A DNA stretch of 64,000 nt from Berberis thunbergii (taxonomy: Eukaryota > Streptophyta > Magnoliopsida > Ranunculales > Berberidaceae): NCBI GenBank assembly GCA_003290165.1, contig QNQO01009150.1:124001-188000 (forward strand), written 5' to 3'. The translations under genes and the position numbers were made by a program. Within the stretch, counting starts at the first letter, position 1. Each line of letters starts with the position of its first letter. A model generated the notes under the pieces. That model was not told where the DNA came from. It ran no database searches and worked only from the letters and a program-made list of their open reading frames with translations. Below are positions 12,550-23,865 of this stretch, piece by piece.

Positions 12550-12934
12550 GTTGATAAATCATTATAATCAAAACTATTAAGTTCTTACTAGACTTAGACA
12601 ATTTAGGCCATTTTAATCCTTAATCGGACTAGGCTACATGGAAGACATCTTGATTAGAACTCAAAAGTTCTGACTACACTTAGACAATTTAGGCCATACT
12701 GATCCTTATTCGGACTAGGTTGCATGGAAGCCATCTTGATCAGAACTCGTAATTTCTAACTAAACTTAAACAGTTTAGGCCATCTCGATCCTCATTAGGG
12801 CTAGGACGTTGGAAGTCATTTTGATAAGAATTCATAAGTTTTGACTAGACTTAGACAATTTCAGCCATCTAAATCCATAATCGAACTAGGCTACTGAGAA
12901 AGGTGACAAGTCATCTTAATCGGGCTTCATAAGT
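12550..12934 (+). repeat. Tandem array of element C, left part
   Basis: About four imperfect units of roughly 85 bp, each containing 'cttagacaatttaggccat' followed by 'taatcggactaggct'. The array is cut by element B and continues at 18056. Tandem arrays close to the 3' end are known in Tat-lineage elements. Confidence 0.85.
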
Positions 12935-13116
12935 TGTAACCCATAGTTTTTCGGTTGTTTGAATTGCTTAATTTTAGATTTTTTTTATTAAAATAATATT
13001 TTAAAAGTTCTTGGAATTTAAACGATTTTAAGAATTTTTTAAAATTTTTTAAATTTTGTCTGGATTTTTTGGGCGAATGCCCTTAGAAATCCAGTAGGGG
13101 CAAATAGCCACCAACC

Positions 13117-13125
13117 TATAAAAAC
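13117..13125 (+). promoter_or_regulatory. LTR TATA box of element B
   Basis: CCTATAAAAAC in the 5' LTR. The same word sits at about 16048-16056 in the 3' LTR, in an otherwise well-matched stretch, so the promoter core has been kept in both LTRs. Confidence 0.55.
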
Positions 13126-13898
13126 AAGTTTTCTTTTTCTTCTTTCTCATGGGCAGCAGAGCTGCTCTCCTTCATCTCTAACCAAATTTCAGGCCATTCG
13201 CCATCGTTCCTCCACCAAATCTCTCCATTTTTTCTTCATTTTCATTCCCTCTTCCTCCTCCTTCGATTTCCTACTCAAAATTAGAGTAAAACATGGATAT
13301 TGAGGCTCACCATTGACGGTTTTGAGTTGTGATTTGCGAGTGAGCTTTGATCAGCAGCTCCGTGGTGTTGCAGGAGTTTGATTAGGATAGTGTTGCATTA
13401 TAAAGTTTTTATTTTGTATCTCTTCCCTTACTTTTGTTTGCATGTTGTTAATTAAGTGTATTGGGTGTTGATCTATGACATGCAACATGTTCTAGTACAA
13501 AATCTAAGTTTTTTGTGAATTAATCAGTGATTCAATGTGTTTTTGTTGCTGGCTTTGAGTGTTTTAGAGTTTCCACGTTGAAATCTTCATGAACTTTCCA
13601 TTTGTGGTTGAATTTGGTTCATTTTGAATGAACTGTGATGAAGCTTTTTAAATTTTTATTAGAATTGTTTTGAATTGGGTTGTTTTGGGTTTCCATTTTG
13701 TGGGTTCTTTGGAGTATTTATTATGGATTTTGGAATAGCCTAGTTCTTGAGATGTTGCATGTTTGATGAGATTACATTATATTCCATGAATTTTTGTGTT
13801 GAGCTGTATAATAACACATGTAAAATAGCACATGAGTGACTTCATAATTAAGCATTCATGGCATGTATTTTAGAATAATTATGGCAATGATTGATGTA

Positions 13899-14180
13899 AC
13901 TCCCTTGGGAAGGCAAGAAGCGGGGGAGATATGGCCGGCAAGCTACCAATGAGAGAGTATTGTGACACATTGGGTGGGTGGGCAGCAAGGGAGATATGGC
14001 CGGCAAGCTATCAATTAGAGAGTATTATGACGCCTTGGGTGGGAGGGCAGCAGGGGAGATATGGCCGATGAGCTACCAAAGGAAGAGTGTTGTTGGTGTT
14101 ATTTAGCACTTGTTTGATATTGTAACGTTTTGGGTGGGCAGGCAGCGAGGAGGATATGGCCAGTAAGCTACCAACAAAAC
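13899..14180 (+). repeat. Four-unit tandem array inside the 5' LTR of B
   Basis: Units of about 70-75 bp built on 'gggagatatggccggcaagct'. The matching array in the 3' LTR is at about 16847-17140. Confidence 0.85.
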
Positions 14181-15093
14181 ATTATTATTGACGTATTGAA
14201 ATTATGATATTAATGTTGTTGAACACTTTGCATATATAATCGTTTCAAAAGAAGGAATCACGCAAAACATGTAAAGGGAGTAGCACTTAGCCTTGAAAAA
14301 TGAGACATTTCTATGTAGGTCAAAGGAATAATGGTTAAGCACATTGGAGTGTTGAATTTCACATACATATTTACATTATAATTGCGCATTCGGGATGAAT
14401 AATGGTGGTGCATTGTTAAGTTGTATGTTTCATTTGAAATGTCTCAGTCGATGTTATGCATTTTCTTTGGGGATAGATGCTTTGAGATTTGGTGTGTTCA
14501 CTTAGGGTGGTTTAGCCTAACACAACTAGTTGTTCCTAAGGACATTGGTTTAGAGTACGATATGAGTTCTTTCCGAGTGTTGTATATATGTCAGTACAGA
14601 AGCATGTGTATATTGTCATGAAGGTGATTATTTTCACAAATTGACGAATAATTTGATGACTTAGATTATGGCGTGTTGATTGAAAATGTCAACCTGATGT
14701 GAATTTCTCCCATTTCATCTTACATCTTATGCACTAGATACATGTAGGTTTACCACTGATATATACACTATATTTTATAGCATCATCATGGCATCCTATC
14801 GTTGTTTAGTATTGTTATGTATTTGTGGTATGCTCATACCAGCTAGTTCTGACTCGTTTACTTGTTTTGTGGCAAATGGGTGTACCCCTCCCTGGGTGCA
14901 AGTGATGTTGTTGGTGGTCGTGCTGCAATTGAAGCTGAGTTGTGGATGTTGGTCTTTTAGGATGGTGTGTTAGCCCATTTTATTAAATTGTCTGCATGGA
15001 TGTTATGTTTTTCTTTATAAAATTGTTTTGGGGTTTTGGAGTCACGTATCGGCTTTCGAGGCATTTAGGTGTCTTAGAAATCGAGCCATGACA

Positions 15094-15866
15094 GTTTGGT
15101 ATCAAAGCCTTGGTTAGCGTTGAGGCTGGATGTTCAATATTTCCTCGGATGTGGAATGGGTAGTGGGGTTAAGGACTATCTTTGTTGTGCGAACGGATGT
15201 TTTGTTTGATCTATTTTCCTTAGATTGGAGGTGTTGTGTAGATGAGTTTTAGAGCTCGGTGTATACTTTCTTAGGTTATATTGGAATATTTCAGATGTCT
15301 ACATAGTTATACCTTATTTGATGTTGCATTTCGCCTAGGGCATTGCTGATAAGATTTGAGTTTCTTTCATGCATGTTACTCTGTCTATGAGTAGTTGAGA
15401 TGCTTATAAGTTGTGATATGCTTAGGCTACTCTTGTTAGTGTGAGGTTAGTGATGGATGTGATATAGTTTATGTGTGTAGGTTTGTGGTACCAGTATATT
15501 GCATCTCTAGTAGGATATTCATGATAGTGTGAAATATACACCATAAGTTATCATGTTTGTATATGCATTTGCAATCTACTAGGAGGTAATGCATTTTTAG
15601 AAACACATGGTATTCTAATGTTTTTAGATGTCACCCTATTTATGTTTTGAGTTTTGGCGTGTTGTATAGGATGGTCATGGTAGTGTGATGTTTCCATTGT
15701 GTGATTTAGTTCTATTTTCGACTATTTGCTTGAGATTTTATAAAATGTTGGTTTATAGCATCCATCATTTTGAGGTGTGTATGACATTGGTGGATAGATT
15801 TATTGTGTTGCAGTAGTCTATGTCGAGTTTAATCTAGCGGACGAGATTTCTTTTAAGGTTGTATGA
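15094..15866 (+). other. Interior of element B, non-coding
   Basis: Begins with the primer-binding site (15097-15109). No open frame of note and no gag/pol motif on either strand. Confidence 0.8.
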
Positions 15867-18055
15867 TGTAACACATGTAGTTGTTCGCTTGTTTAATTTG
15901 CTGAACTTTATGATTTTTGGATTTAAACAATGATTTTAAAATTTCTTGGAATTTAAATATTTTTTAAAAAAAATTTGAATTTTTTCAACTTTTCTGTTTT
16001 TTTTACAAGTGCCCTTAGAAATCCGGTGGGAGCAAATAGCCACCCACCTATAAAAACAAATTTTATTTTCTTCTTCTTCCTCACGAGTAGCATAGCTTCT
16101 CTCCTTCATCTCCGACACAATTTCAGGTTGTTCGCCCCCCGTTCCTTCACCAAATCTCTCCATTTCTTCTCCATTTTTCTTTATTTTCATTCCCTCTTCC
16201 TCCTCCTTCTATTTCCTGCTCAAATCAGGGTAAAACATGGAGATTAACGCTCGCCAATGAAGGTTTTGAGTTGTGATTTGTTGGTGAGCTTTGATCCGCG
16301 GTTATGAGGTGTTGGGGGAGCATGATTCAGGTGAGTATGGCCTTAAAAATTTCTTATTTTGTATCTTCTTCCCTTAATTTTGTTTGCATGTTGTTAATTA
16401 AGGGAATTGGGTGTTGATCTATGAATGCAACAGGTTCTAATACAAATTTTGAGTTGTTTGTGAACTAATCCAATATGTTATTGTTGCTGGTTTTGATTGT
16501 TTTACAGTTTCCATGTTGAAATCTTCATGAACTTTCCATTTGTGGTTGAATTTGGTTAATTTTGAATGAATTGTTATGGAGTTTTCTTAAATTTTTAGTA
16601 GAACTATTTTGAAATGGGTTGTTTTGGGTTTTCAATTTGTGGGTTCTTTGGAGTTTTTATAAAGGATTTTGGAATAGCCTAGTTCTTGTGTTGTTGCATT
16701 TACTGAGATTGCATAATATTCCATGAAATTTTTAGTTGAGTTGTACAATAACACATGTAAAATAGCACATGAGTGATTGCATAATTAAGCATTCATGGCA
16801 TGTATTTGAGAATAGTTATGGCAACGATTTTCCTATTGTTTGTTGATGTAACACCCTTGGGTGGGCGGGCAGCATGGGAGATATGGTCGACAAACTATCA
16901 ATGGAAGAGTATTGTGACACCTTGGGATGGCGGGTAGCGGGGGAGATATAGCCAGCAAGCTACCAAGGGAGAGAGTATTGTGACACCTTGGGTGGACAAG
17001 CAGCGGGGGAGATATGGCCAGCAAGCTACCAAGGGAAGAGTATTGTTGGTGTGTTGAGCACTTGTTTGATATTGTAACACCTTGGGTGGGCGGGGCAGTG
17101 GATGGACATGGTCGACAAGCTACCAAGGAAACAATATTGTTGTGATATTGATATGATGATATTAATGTTGTTGAACACTTGCATATATACCCGTTTCAAA
17201 AGAAGGAATCACGCCAAACTTGTAAAGGGATTAGAACTTAGCCTTGAGAAACGAGACATTTTTATGTTGGTAAAAGGAGTAATGGTTAAGCACATTGGAG
17301 TGTCGCATTTCACATACATATTTACATCATAATTGAGCATTCGGGATGAAGAATGGTTGCACATTGTCAAGTTGTATGATTCCTTTGAAATGTCACAGTC
17401 GATGTTATGGATTTTCTTTGGGGATATATGCTTTGAGATTTGGTGTGCTCACTTAGATGGGAAAACTAAGCAATTGCTTTAGGGTGGTTTAGCCTAACAC
17501 AACGAGTTGTTCCCAATGACATTGGTTTAGAGTATAATATGAGTTATTTTCGAGTGTTGGATATATGTTAGTATAGAAACATGTGTATATAGTCATGAAG
17601 GTGATTATTTTCACAAATTGACGAATAGTTTGATGACTTAGATTATGAGTGTTGATTAAAAATCAAAAGTTGATGTGAATTTCTCCCATTTTATTTTGCA
17701 TCTTTTGCATTAGTTGCATGTAGATTTACCACTGATATATTCACTATATTTTATAGCATCATCATGGCATCCTATCGTTGTGTAGTACTGTTATTATATT
17801 TGTGGTATGCTCATACCAGCTAGTGCTTACATGTTTGCTAGTTTTGTGACAAATGGATGTGCCCCTACCTAGGTGCAGGTGATGTTGCAACTGGAGTTGA
17901 GTTGAGGATGCTTATATTTTAGGATGGTGAGTTAGCCCATTTTATTGAATTGTCTGCATGGATTTTATGTTTTTCTTATGAATTTTTTTTTAGGATTTTG
18001 AAATCGCGTCTCAACTTTCGAGGCATTTAGGTGTCTTAGAAATCAAGGCGTGACA
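15867..18055 (+). repeat. 3' LTR of element B
   Basis: Collinear with 12935-15093, with scattered substitutions and indels. It carries its own TATA box and its own four-unit array (16847-17140). Confidence 0.9.
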
Positions 18056-18360
18056 TAAGCTCTGCTAGACTTAGTCACTTTAGGTCATCTTAATCCTTAA
18101 TCGGACTAAACTACTGATAAGGGCGACAAGTCATCTAATCAGGCTTCACACTCTTTTAATAGACTTAGTCACTTTAAGTCATCTTAATTCTTAATCGGAC
18201 TAGGCTATTGAGAAGGGTGACAAGTCCTCTTAATTAGGTTTCATACGCTCTGACTACACCTAGTCACTTTAAGTAATCTTAGTCCTAAATCGGACTAGGC
18301 TACTGAGAAGGCTACCAACTCATCTTAATCATGTTTCACAAGTTCTGCTATATAATATAA
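18056..18360 (+). repeat. Tandem array of element C, right part
   Basis: Three more units of the same roughly 85-bp repeat ('cttagtcactttaggtcatc ... taatcggacta'), resuming directly after element B. Confidence 0.85.
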
Positions 18361-18431
18361 GTAGATGTTAATTTCTAACTGTACTATTTTTGTATTTGTT
18401 TCCTTTTAGATCTTACTCAAATTCACTCTTT

Positions 18432-18770
18432 ATTCGGTTATGTCCTTGTAGAGTCCTTACCCTTCCATGACTTGATCTTTTTAGGTATTTGTTTCCTTTT
18501 AGGGCTCAATGTTCTCCTCCTAGTTGGACTATGAATGATCTAAATGGGCATTCGGCTGATTCTAACCTAAGGGTATAAATTCTGGCTTTTCTGCCCTTGG
18601 TCAAGCTCATAAATTCTTGCCATATTGGGCATGTATAATTTGTCTTGATCTCCTGACTCCTAGGCTGAATTGGGCTTGACTTAGGCCTAGCTTGTCTGGA
18701 CCATCTTCCATTAGGGTTGTTTCATGCTAGGCATCGAGCTACAATTGGATGATTGTTCGATATCTCATCA
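18432..18770 (-). repeat. Partial 5' LTR of element C
   Basis: Matches 9270-9599 (words 'cctccta(g)ttgga', 'tgccatattg', 'gattggatgattgtt', 'tctcatca'). The inner part of the LTR and the primer-binding site are missing, so a deletion has joined the array to the middle of the LTR. Confidence 0.75.
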
Positions 18771-18836
18771 CCTTTCATGTTGCAAAGATTGCCAAGGAGC
18801 TAAACCTACATTCGAAGCACTATGATTTATGGGAAG

Positions 18837-19366
18837 TGATGCAGTCGTTCTCCACTCCCTACTTTGACCTAGTCCTGGTGACCTGCACAAGTAATGTACG
18901 TGAGCCATGGACCACCATTGTGGTGGCCGATGGTACTCCGATGCTAAAGTCAGACAAGGATTTGAGGAAGGCGTAATGTTGTTAACAGGGAATTTGTAGC
19001 GTACCTTAGCTTACCAACCTCATGTCTTATTTATATTGCAAGGAGTCTTGGTTCTACCAGGCCATCAAGGGCGTAGTTTAGGAAGGAGATCTTCATGGAG
19101 ATCCTTCTTTAATTAGGAGTCGTGTTGTAAAAGGGAAGTTCCATGTTAGTAGTGATCCATAGGTACAGTCCGTGCGTCAAGGCTATTTTTAATTTGCGCT
19201 CGTGCCTAACTTGTAGCAGAATACTGTTTGAATGGTGGGCCAAATGGATCGAGCCTTTGGGCACGCAAAGGAAGAGTTAGGATTTCCTGTTCAACTGTGC
19301 TACTTGTATGGCATAAATTGCGTGGTAACACGTGTATGGCGTAAACTGCGTGACGATTGAGTATCG
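18837..19366 (-). repeat. 3' LTR of element D
   Basis: Outer end TGATGCAGTCG matches TGATGAAGTCG of the other LTR. Its first base next to the polypurine tract has changed (CGATACTC for TGATACTC), and it is shorter than the 5' LTR, probably by deletion. Confidence 0.8.
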
Positions 19367-20955
19367 GTTACTCCCCTTGAATTGATGAGGTTGTGTTCAG
19401 TGCCATTAATTCAGCGAACGTGGTTTGAGCAATTTCCTCCGGAACCGTTGCCTCTTCGTTTCCCATACGATCTTCTATGCTTAGCAGTTAATGCAAAAGG
19501 CTCGTTTCGTGAGCCATTACGCCTATATATTGGTGTTATCAAATCATTGGAGGCACTATCTTTCGCAGAGCTCATTTCCTGTAATGTTCTTGCTTGAAAA
19601 AAATGCTTTGGTTTTTCCAAAGGTTGAAGAAAATGCTTTGGGTTTTCCAATGGCTAAAGGGAGGTTTCCAACAATGGAATCTCTGGATGTTCTGCCATTT
19701 GTATTGATCATACATGACGATAGTTGTTGTTATGCGTGGTCATCTACTATGGGTGGGCATGTAGTTGGTCTGCTGAGATCTTGTAATTTTTTCTCATATT
19801 GCGGGGAAGTAGTACGAGTTTCCTACCAAAGAAGATGCCTTGGTGTTACTCTATGCCACTTGTGCCCTCGTGTTAGTGTACCCCGCTGCTAACCAATGGC
19901 CAATCGAAGTGTTAGCCGATGTGCAATGCTTCCGAGTAAGGTAGCTCTCGATCACTGTTGGTATCACACATTGGAAAGGTGGGCCTCGCTTGACAACACA
20001 GGGAGACCTTGTCGATGTGGCCGCTTGTGGCCATCCTCATCTGCCTTCTTCCATCCCCCTTTTGGAGGCCAAAAACTGTTTGAGGAAGCCTGTAAGAGGG
20101 TGGAATGTCTCTTAAGGGAATCAGCAGCTCGTTGTAAGGTCTACAACTTTTTTTGTGGTCGCTTTTTGGGGTGATTTGACGGAGCAAATGACCACTCAGT
20201 CCTTTCAATCCTCTCTAGCACTTTGTTCTTAATCTTGGGAAGGGGTCGAGTGAAGTCCGTTCGCATGTCTTTGCTGTCACTTGGAATTAGCTTGCATGTC
20301 CTTTTTCACACACCTTTACGTTGTTAGATCGTCTAAGCGAGTCTTTTACTTCATGTCGCACTATACTCAAATGCTTGTACTATATAGTATGTAGTCTTTT
20401 GTATCCACTTCAGGGCGCTTGTTGTTACACCTTTCCAATAATCAATAGAGTTTGTTTATGTAATTCTTCCTTTATTTTCTTAAATGATTGTAAATCACAT
20501 AAGTTTTAAGAACTAAAACTCTACATCAACTATGGAAAAGGAAACGAACAACTGAAAGCAGACTAACTGTTGAGCGGGAGGAGTTGATCCTGGCCTTGAA
20601 GTGAATTTGGATTGCCCTTGTGGATCGTTCAGCGGACTATGGAGGCGCTTCAGAGGTTACTAAAGAGTAAACCTTGTAGAGGGATCAATCTATGTACCGA
20701 CGGAACATCGGTGGGATGTATTCCCGCTTGCATTGGCCTCTCCATTTTGCTGGGCGGAAGAGCAGACAGCTCCTGCATTGTTTGAAGGTGATGCCTCCAC
20801 TGCTGCTTGGAATGGCACTGGTTTAGGCTATACCCTGTAGTATGTAGCTAGATCTGAGAGCATTCTACTTGTTTCAGTGCGGTGTAATGGCAGCCTTTTG
20901 TCATAGGTTGGTCTTCGTGTATCGTCCATTCTGAGCGGTTAGCAATGTATTTAAC
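19367..20955. other. Region between protease and 3' LTR of D, with inward-facing TATA
   Basis: CCTATATATTGG at about 19522-19533 faces inward, like the reversed promoters of A, C and E. A 133-codon plus-strand frame (19491-19892) and others follow, but I do not recognise the transposase_28-like domain here. It may be a decayed reversed ORF or other filler. Confidence 0.45.
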
Positions 20956-21356
20956 TAGGGTTGAAAACCTAACCGACGGTTCGATTTTTCACCTAAACCG
21001 TGAACTGGACCGACTTTGCTCAATTTCAAAAATTTCAAACCGAACCGATTCTAATTTATGCAAACCATAACCGAACCGAATCAACTTAGACCGGAATGAA
21101 ACTGAAATAAAATCGAATCGACCGACTATTTTAAACATATTATAATGTTTTTAAATACAATATATATTATTTATTATATATTCCATCGGTTCGGTTTTGT
21201 TGGTTAAAATCACATAGAAACCGAAAACCAAACCGACCATTTCGATTTTGAAGTTTTTTAAATTGAAACCGAACTGAACCTAAACTGAACCAATTGGTTC
21301 GTTTTTGATCAGTTCGATCGGTTTAAACGATTTGATCAATTTTTTGTTCAGCCCTA
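20956..21356. mobile_element. hAT-like MITE, 401 bp, inside element D
   Basis: Starts TAGGGTTGAAAACC and ends TTCAGCCCTA, imperfect inverted ends. It is flanked by TATTTAAC (20948-20955) and TATTTTAC (21357-21364), an 8-bp duplication with one mismatch, as hAT elements make. The interior is rich in 'aaccgaacc' words and non-coding. Confidence 0.85.
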
Positions 21357-21397
21357 TATTTTACACACTGATGAAGGGTGGAGACTACTGCCTCCAT

Positions 21398-21680
21398 CTG
21401 GTGGAGCCATGGTCTTTACAAGATAAGGTTGTAGGTTAACGATGCGTTTACGACCGTGAAGTCCAAAAATAGAACTTTTATTAGTTGCAGCTTTACTGCA
21501 ACTATCGCCAACCTTATCTTTCCGATCGAGAAATACTTTTCTTCGCTGAATCCAATCAGCGGGTAGTCTGAAGACATCAAGTTTTCCTTCTTGAGATCCA
21601 TACTGTGGAATGCGTTGTAGAACAGGACATTGAGTGAGCTTCCTGTCTCCACCAGAGCTCTCTTTACCTCTCACCTTGCT
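21398..21680 (-). pseudogene. Aspartic protease domain of element D
   Basis: Reads METGSSLNVLFYNAF, then SIGKIRLAIVAV and FTVVNASLTYNLIL. This is collinear with the protease of element A (VDTGSSLNNLF ... VVDAPSTNNIILGR). The catalytic Asp of D-T-G-S is replaced by Glu, and the frame stops right after NLIL, before the ILGR motif is complete. It is a dead retropepsin. Confidence 0.8.
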
Positions 21681-22007
21681 ATGGAGATCGAGATGAGTAG
21701 GGCGGTGTTATGTGGCGCTCAGACTCCTTCGGGGTCTTTGTCCGTAAAGGTTAAGGTGGGAATGGGGCTCTGAATCCTTGAGTGGCACATGCGCCATTCC
21801 TCATTCGCGGGTTGTGTTAGTATTTCTAGTAAGGTCTGCTTGCGAGACCAGTATGACTGGTCTTCATTCGGTCCGACTCCATGAAGGACATATATTATCC
21901 CTGGAGTCTCTTTCACTATTTCTTTAACTGACTCCCACTATCCACGGTTCGTTCTGGCGCTTTTCAGAATTCAAGAACTTTTTTGGTTTGCATCTACGGA
22001 TCCAGTA

Positions 22008-23177
22008 CTAAACTTCATACCTCAAACTCTTGTAATCGTTGGTATCGTGGTCGCCCTCCTTGTGGTACGCGCAGTACTTGTCGTTGTCACGCTTAGCGGG
22101 GTCCTCGCTCTGCTTTGGGGGCCACTTTAGATCCTTCCAATTCTTCATGGAGTTTAGTACGCCTGATAGGCGGGCATTGAGGGGTGTCACAGCCCTGGAT
22201 CCAACATAGTTGGATGTTTTCTCTGGCCTGCTGTTACTGCACTTCATTTTGCTTCGTTCTCATCCTCGCGTCTCTTTATCTCCTTATTGTCCTTAGGAGA
22301 TGAGGGATTTTTCTCGCCTTCGATTTCAATTTTCACGGTTCCCAGCTCCTCCAAGGTAATATGCTTCTGAGCACTCTTGAGAAGCTTTGTCATATTCAGA
22401 GGGGGCACTAAGGTAAGGTCTTCGTAGAGTTTTACTTCCTTAAGGCCTGCAGTGAAGGCTGTTACGACCATGTTGTCGCTACATCAGTCGATGAGAGTCA
22501 ATTCGTTATTGAAGCGTGTAACATACTCTCTAAGAGTCCCGTAGGACCTTTGCTTTAGAGAGAGTATATGGTGTGGGCCTTTTCAAAAATGTTGGCTCCC
22601 TACAAAACATGTCAGGAACTCCCCTGCCAGTGTCTTGAAGGAGTCGATCGACTTCGGCGGAAAGCTGTGGAACTACGTCAGTGCTGAGCTTTTCAGACTA
22701 TTGGGAAAGGTTTTGCACATGACAGACTTAGATCCTTATTTGAGAGCCATTACGTGTTGGTAATGGCGTAGGTGGTCAAAAGGATCGGTGGTTTCGTCGT
22801 AGAAGTCGAGCTTTGGAGGAATGAACTTCTTCGGAAGGGCCTCATTCATGATCCAGTCCACAAATGGCGGGACGGAAAGGCAGTATAGTACTCTGGATCG
22901 TGTGCCCCCTTGCGGAGGGGGTTCCCAGGGTTGAGCCTCTTTATCATGGCGGCGGGCTCAGTGTTAGTCGCGTAGCCTCCCCTAGTCCAATGAGAACTGG
23001 CAGGGGCTTGGCTTTCATGTGCTTGCTCCCTGCCATCCTTCGGAGACGGAGGCTCGTGATGCTCCTGGTCTCCATTGGCAGGTGGTGGATTTTGTCGCGT
23101 GAGAGCCTCCACCGCCTTGGCTATCTGTTGTCCCCACGGATCCCCCCTATTCTCCACGGACCCAGAAGGCGCCAAAC
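22008..23177 (-). pseudogene. gag of element D
   Basis: Begins close to the primer-binding site with MAPSGSVENRGDPWGQQ, then a Pro-rich stretch. Broken frames match the gag of A: WIMNEALPKKFIPPKLDFYD, LREYVTRFNNELTLID and MTKLLKSAQKHITLEEL. The terminal piece CAYHKEGDHDTNDY corresponds to the C-x-x-H ... GHxTxxC knuckle-like end of Tat-type gag proteins, with Tyr for the last Cys. Stops and frame changes interrupt it. Confidence 0.85.
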
Positions 23178-23865
23178 TGATGAAGTCGTTTTCTACTTCC
23201 TACTTTGGCCAAGTCCCGCTGGCCTGCTAATCTGCACAAGTAACGCATGTGAGCCATGGACCACCGTTGTGGTGGCCGATGACACTCTGATGCTAAAGTC
23301 AGACAAGGATCCGAAGAAGGTGTAATGTTGAAAACATGGAATTTGTAGCGTACCTTAGCTTACCAACCTCTTGTCTTATTTATAGTGCAAGGAGTCCTGG
23401 TTTTATTAAGTTATCAAGAGCGTAGTTTAAGAAGGAGATCTTCGTGTAGATCCTTCTATAATTAGGAGTCATGCTGTAGGAGGGAAGTTTCATGTTAGTC
23501 TTGTGCTCCTAGATACGCGGGAGATAGTTTCCAATACAAAAGCAATCCGTAGAAGGGATTTTCCCTGTGTGGAATGTACTCTGGCATTTGCTTCCTAGTT
23601 TGAAGTGGAGAGCTACTGTAGTTGCCAGCCTGAAGCAGATCCTCAAGATAATTTTCTTAGTAGGATTTATGGGTATTGAGGATAGCTGTGAGACGTGTGG
23701 GTCTAGCATGTTGTAAGAGTTTGGGTCCGTCTAGCAGACTGAATTGGGCTGGCTTAGAACTGCTTGGGCCGAATCAGTGTTGGCCTGATGTTGGGGCCCG
23801 TAGCTCCTCGAGATCATCTTGACACGTGTACGGCTCAGTGGTGTGAATGTTTTTATGTATCATCA
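23178..23865 (-). repeat. 5' LTR of element D
   Basis: 688 bp. The minus strand starts TGATGATACAT and ends in TTCATCA next to the primer-binding region. Confidence 0.88.

Larger units (their letters stand above)
12935..15093 (+). repeat. 5' LTR of element B
   Basis: Contains a TATA box (CCTATAAAAAC near 13117) and an internal array of about four 70-bp units at about 13899-14180. The array units have 'ttgggtggg..ggcagc' and 'gagatatggccggcaagctacca'. Confidence 0.9.
12935..18055 (+). mobile_element. LTR retrotransposon B, non-autonomous, 2.2-kb LTRs with 0.77-kb interior
   Basis: Direct repeats 12935-15093 and 15867-18055 both start TGTAAC and end TGACA. The left one is followed by TTTGGTATCAAAGCC, matching the usual initiator-Met tRNA primer site TGGTATCAGAGC. 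The interior (15094-15866) has no coding capacity, so B must use another element's proteins. Flanks TAAGT (12930-12934) and TAAGC (18056-18060) form a near-perfect 5-bp duplication inside the C array. TGTAAC...GACA termini and this primer site are typical of Del/Tekay-type chromoviruses, which I infer as the parent. Confidence 0.92.
8983..18770 (-). mobile_element. Gypsy element C (Tat-like), minus strand, deleted, holding element B
   Basis: The left LTR (8983-9599) is followed on the inner side by the reverse complement of CTAGGGGGAGTAAC, a polypurine tract, so the element runs on the minus strand and this is its 3' LTR. A homologous partial LTR occupies about 18432-18770. Outer flanks are TCTTT (8978-8982) and CCTTT (18771-18775), a 4-of-5 match for a 5-bp duplication inside the split ligase gene. 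No gag, protease, reverse transcriptase or primer-binding site is left. What remains is the reversed ORF, a tandem array and the LTR ends, so most of the sense coding part has been deleted. Confidence 0.8.
18837..23865 (-). mobile_element. Gypsy element D (Tat-like), minus strand, gag-protease only
   Basis: LTRs at 18837-19366 and 23178-23865. Perfect 5-bp target duplication GGAAG at 18832-18836 and 23866-23870. On the minus strand the primer-binding region TTTGGCGCCTTCTGG follows the 5' LTR at 23177 downward, then gag and protease. The polypurine tract AAGGGGAGTAAC adjoins the 3' LTR. There is no reverse transcriptase or integrase, so the copy is non-autonomous. The target duplication splits the Trp-Gly-Lys codons of the dead ligase gene, which continues in frame after 23870. 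A hAT-like element sits inside. Confidence 0.92.

Noticed and set aside
12550..12934. Regular repeats with spacers, CRISPR-like at first sight
   Set aside because: Units are contiguous and about 85 bp with degenerate copies, in plant DNA, inside a retrotransposon: an ordinary tandem array.
15097..15109. Possible tRNA-related sequence
   Set aside because: It is only the primer-binding site of element B, complementary to a tRNA 3' end. No tRNA cloverleaf was seen anywhere in the window.
16833..17126. Overlapping minus-strand frames with repeated ISPPL/YLPR motifs
   Set aside because: They are the four-unit tandem array of the B LTR read in translation. The reading frame has no support elsewhere.
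22864..23325. 153-codon plus-strand frame
   Set aside because: It is the antisense of gag and of the 5' LTR start of element D. The gag frame on the minus strand explains the openness.
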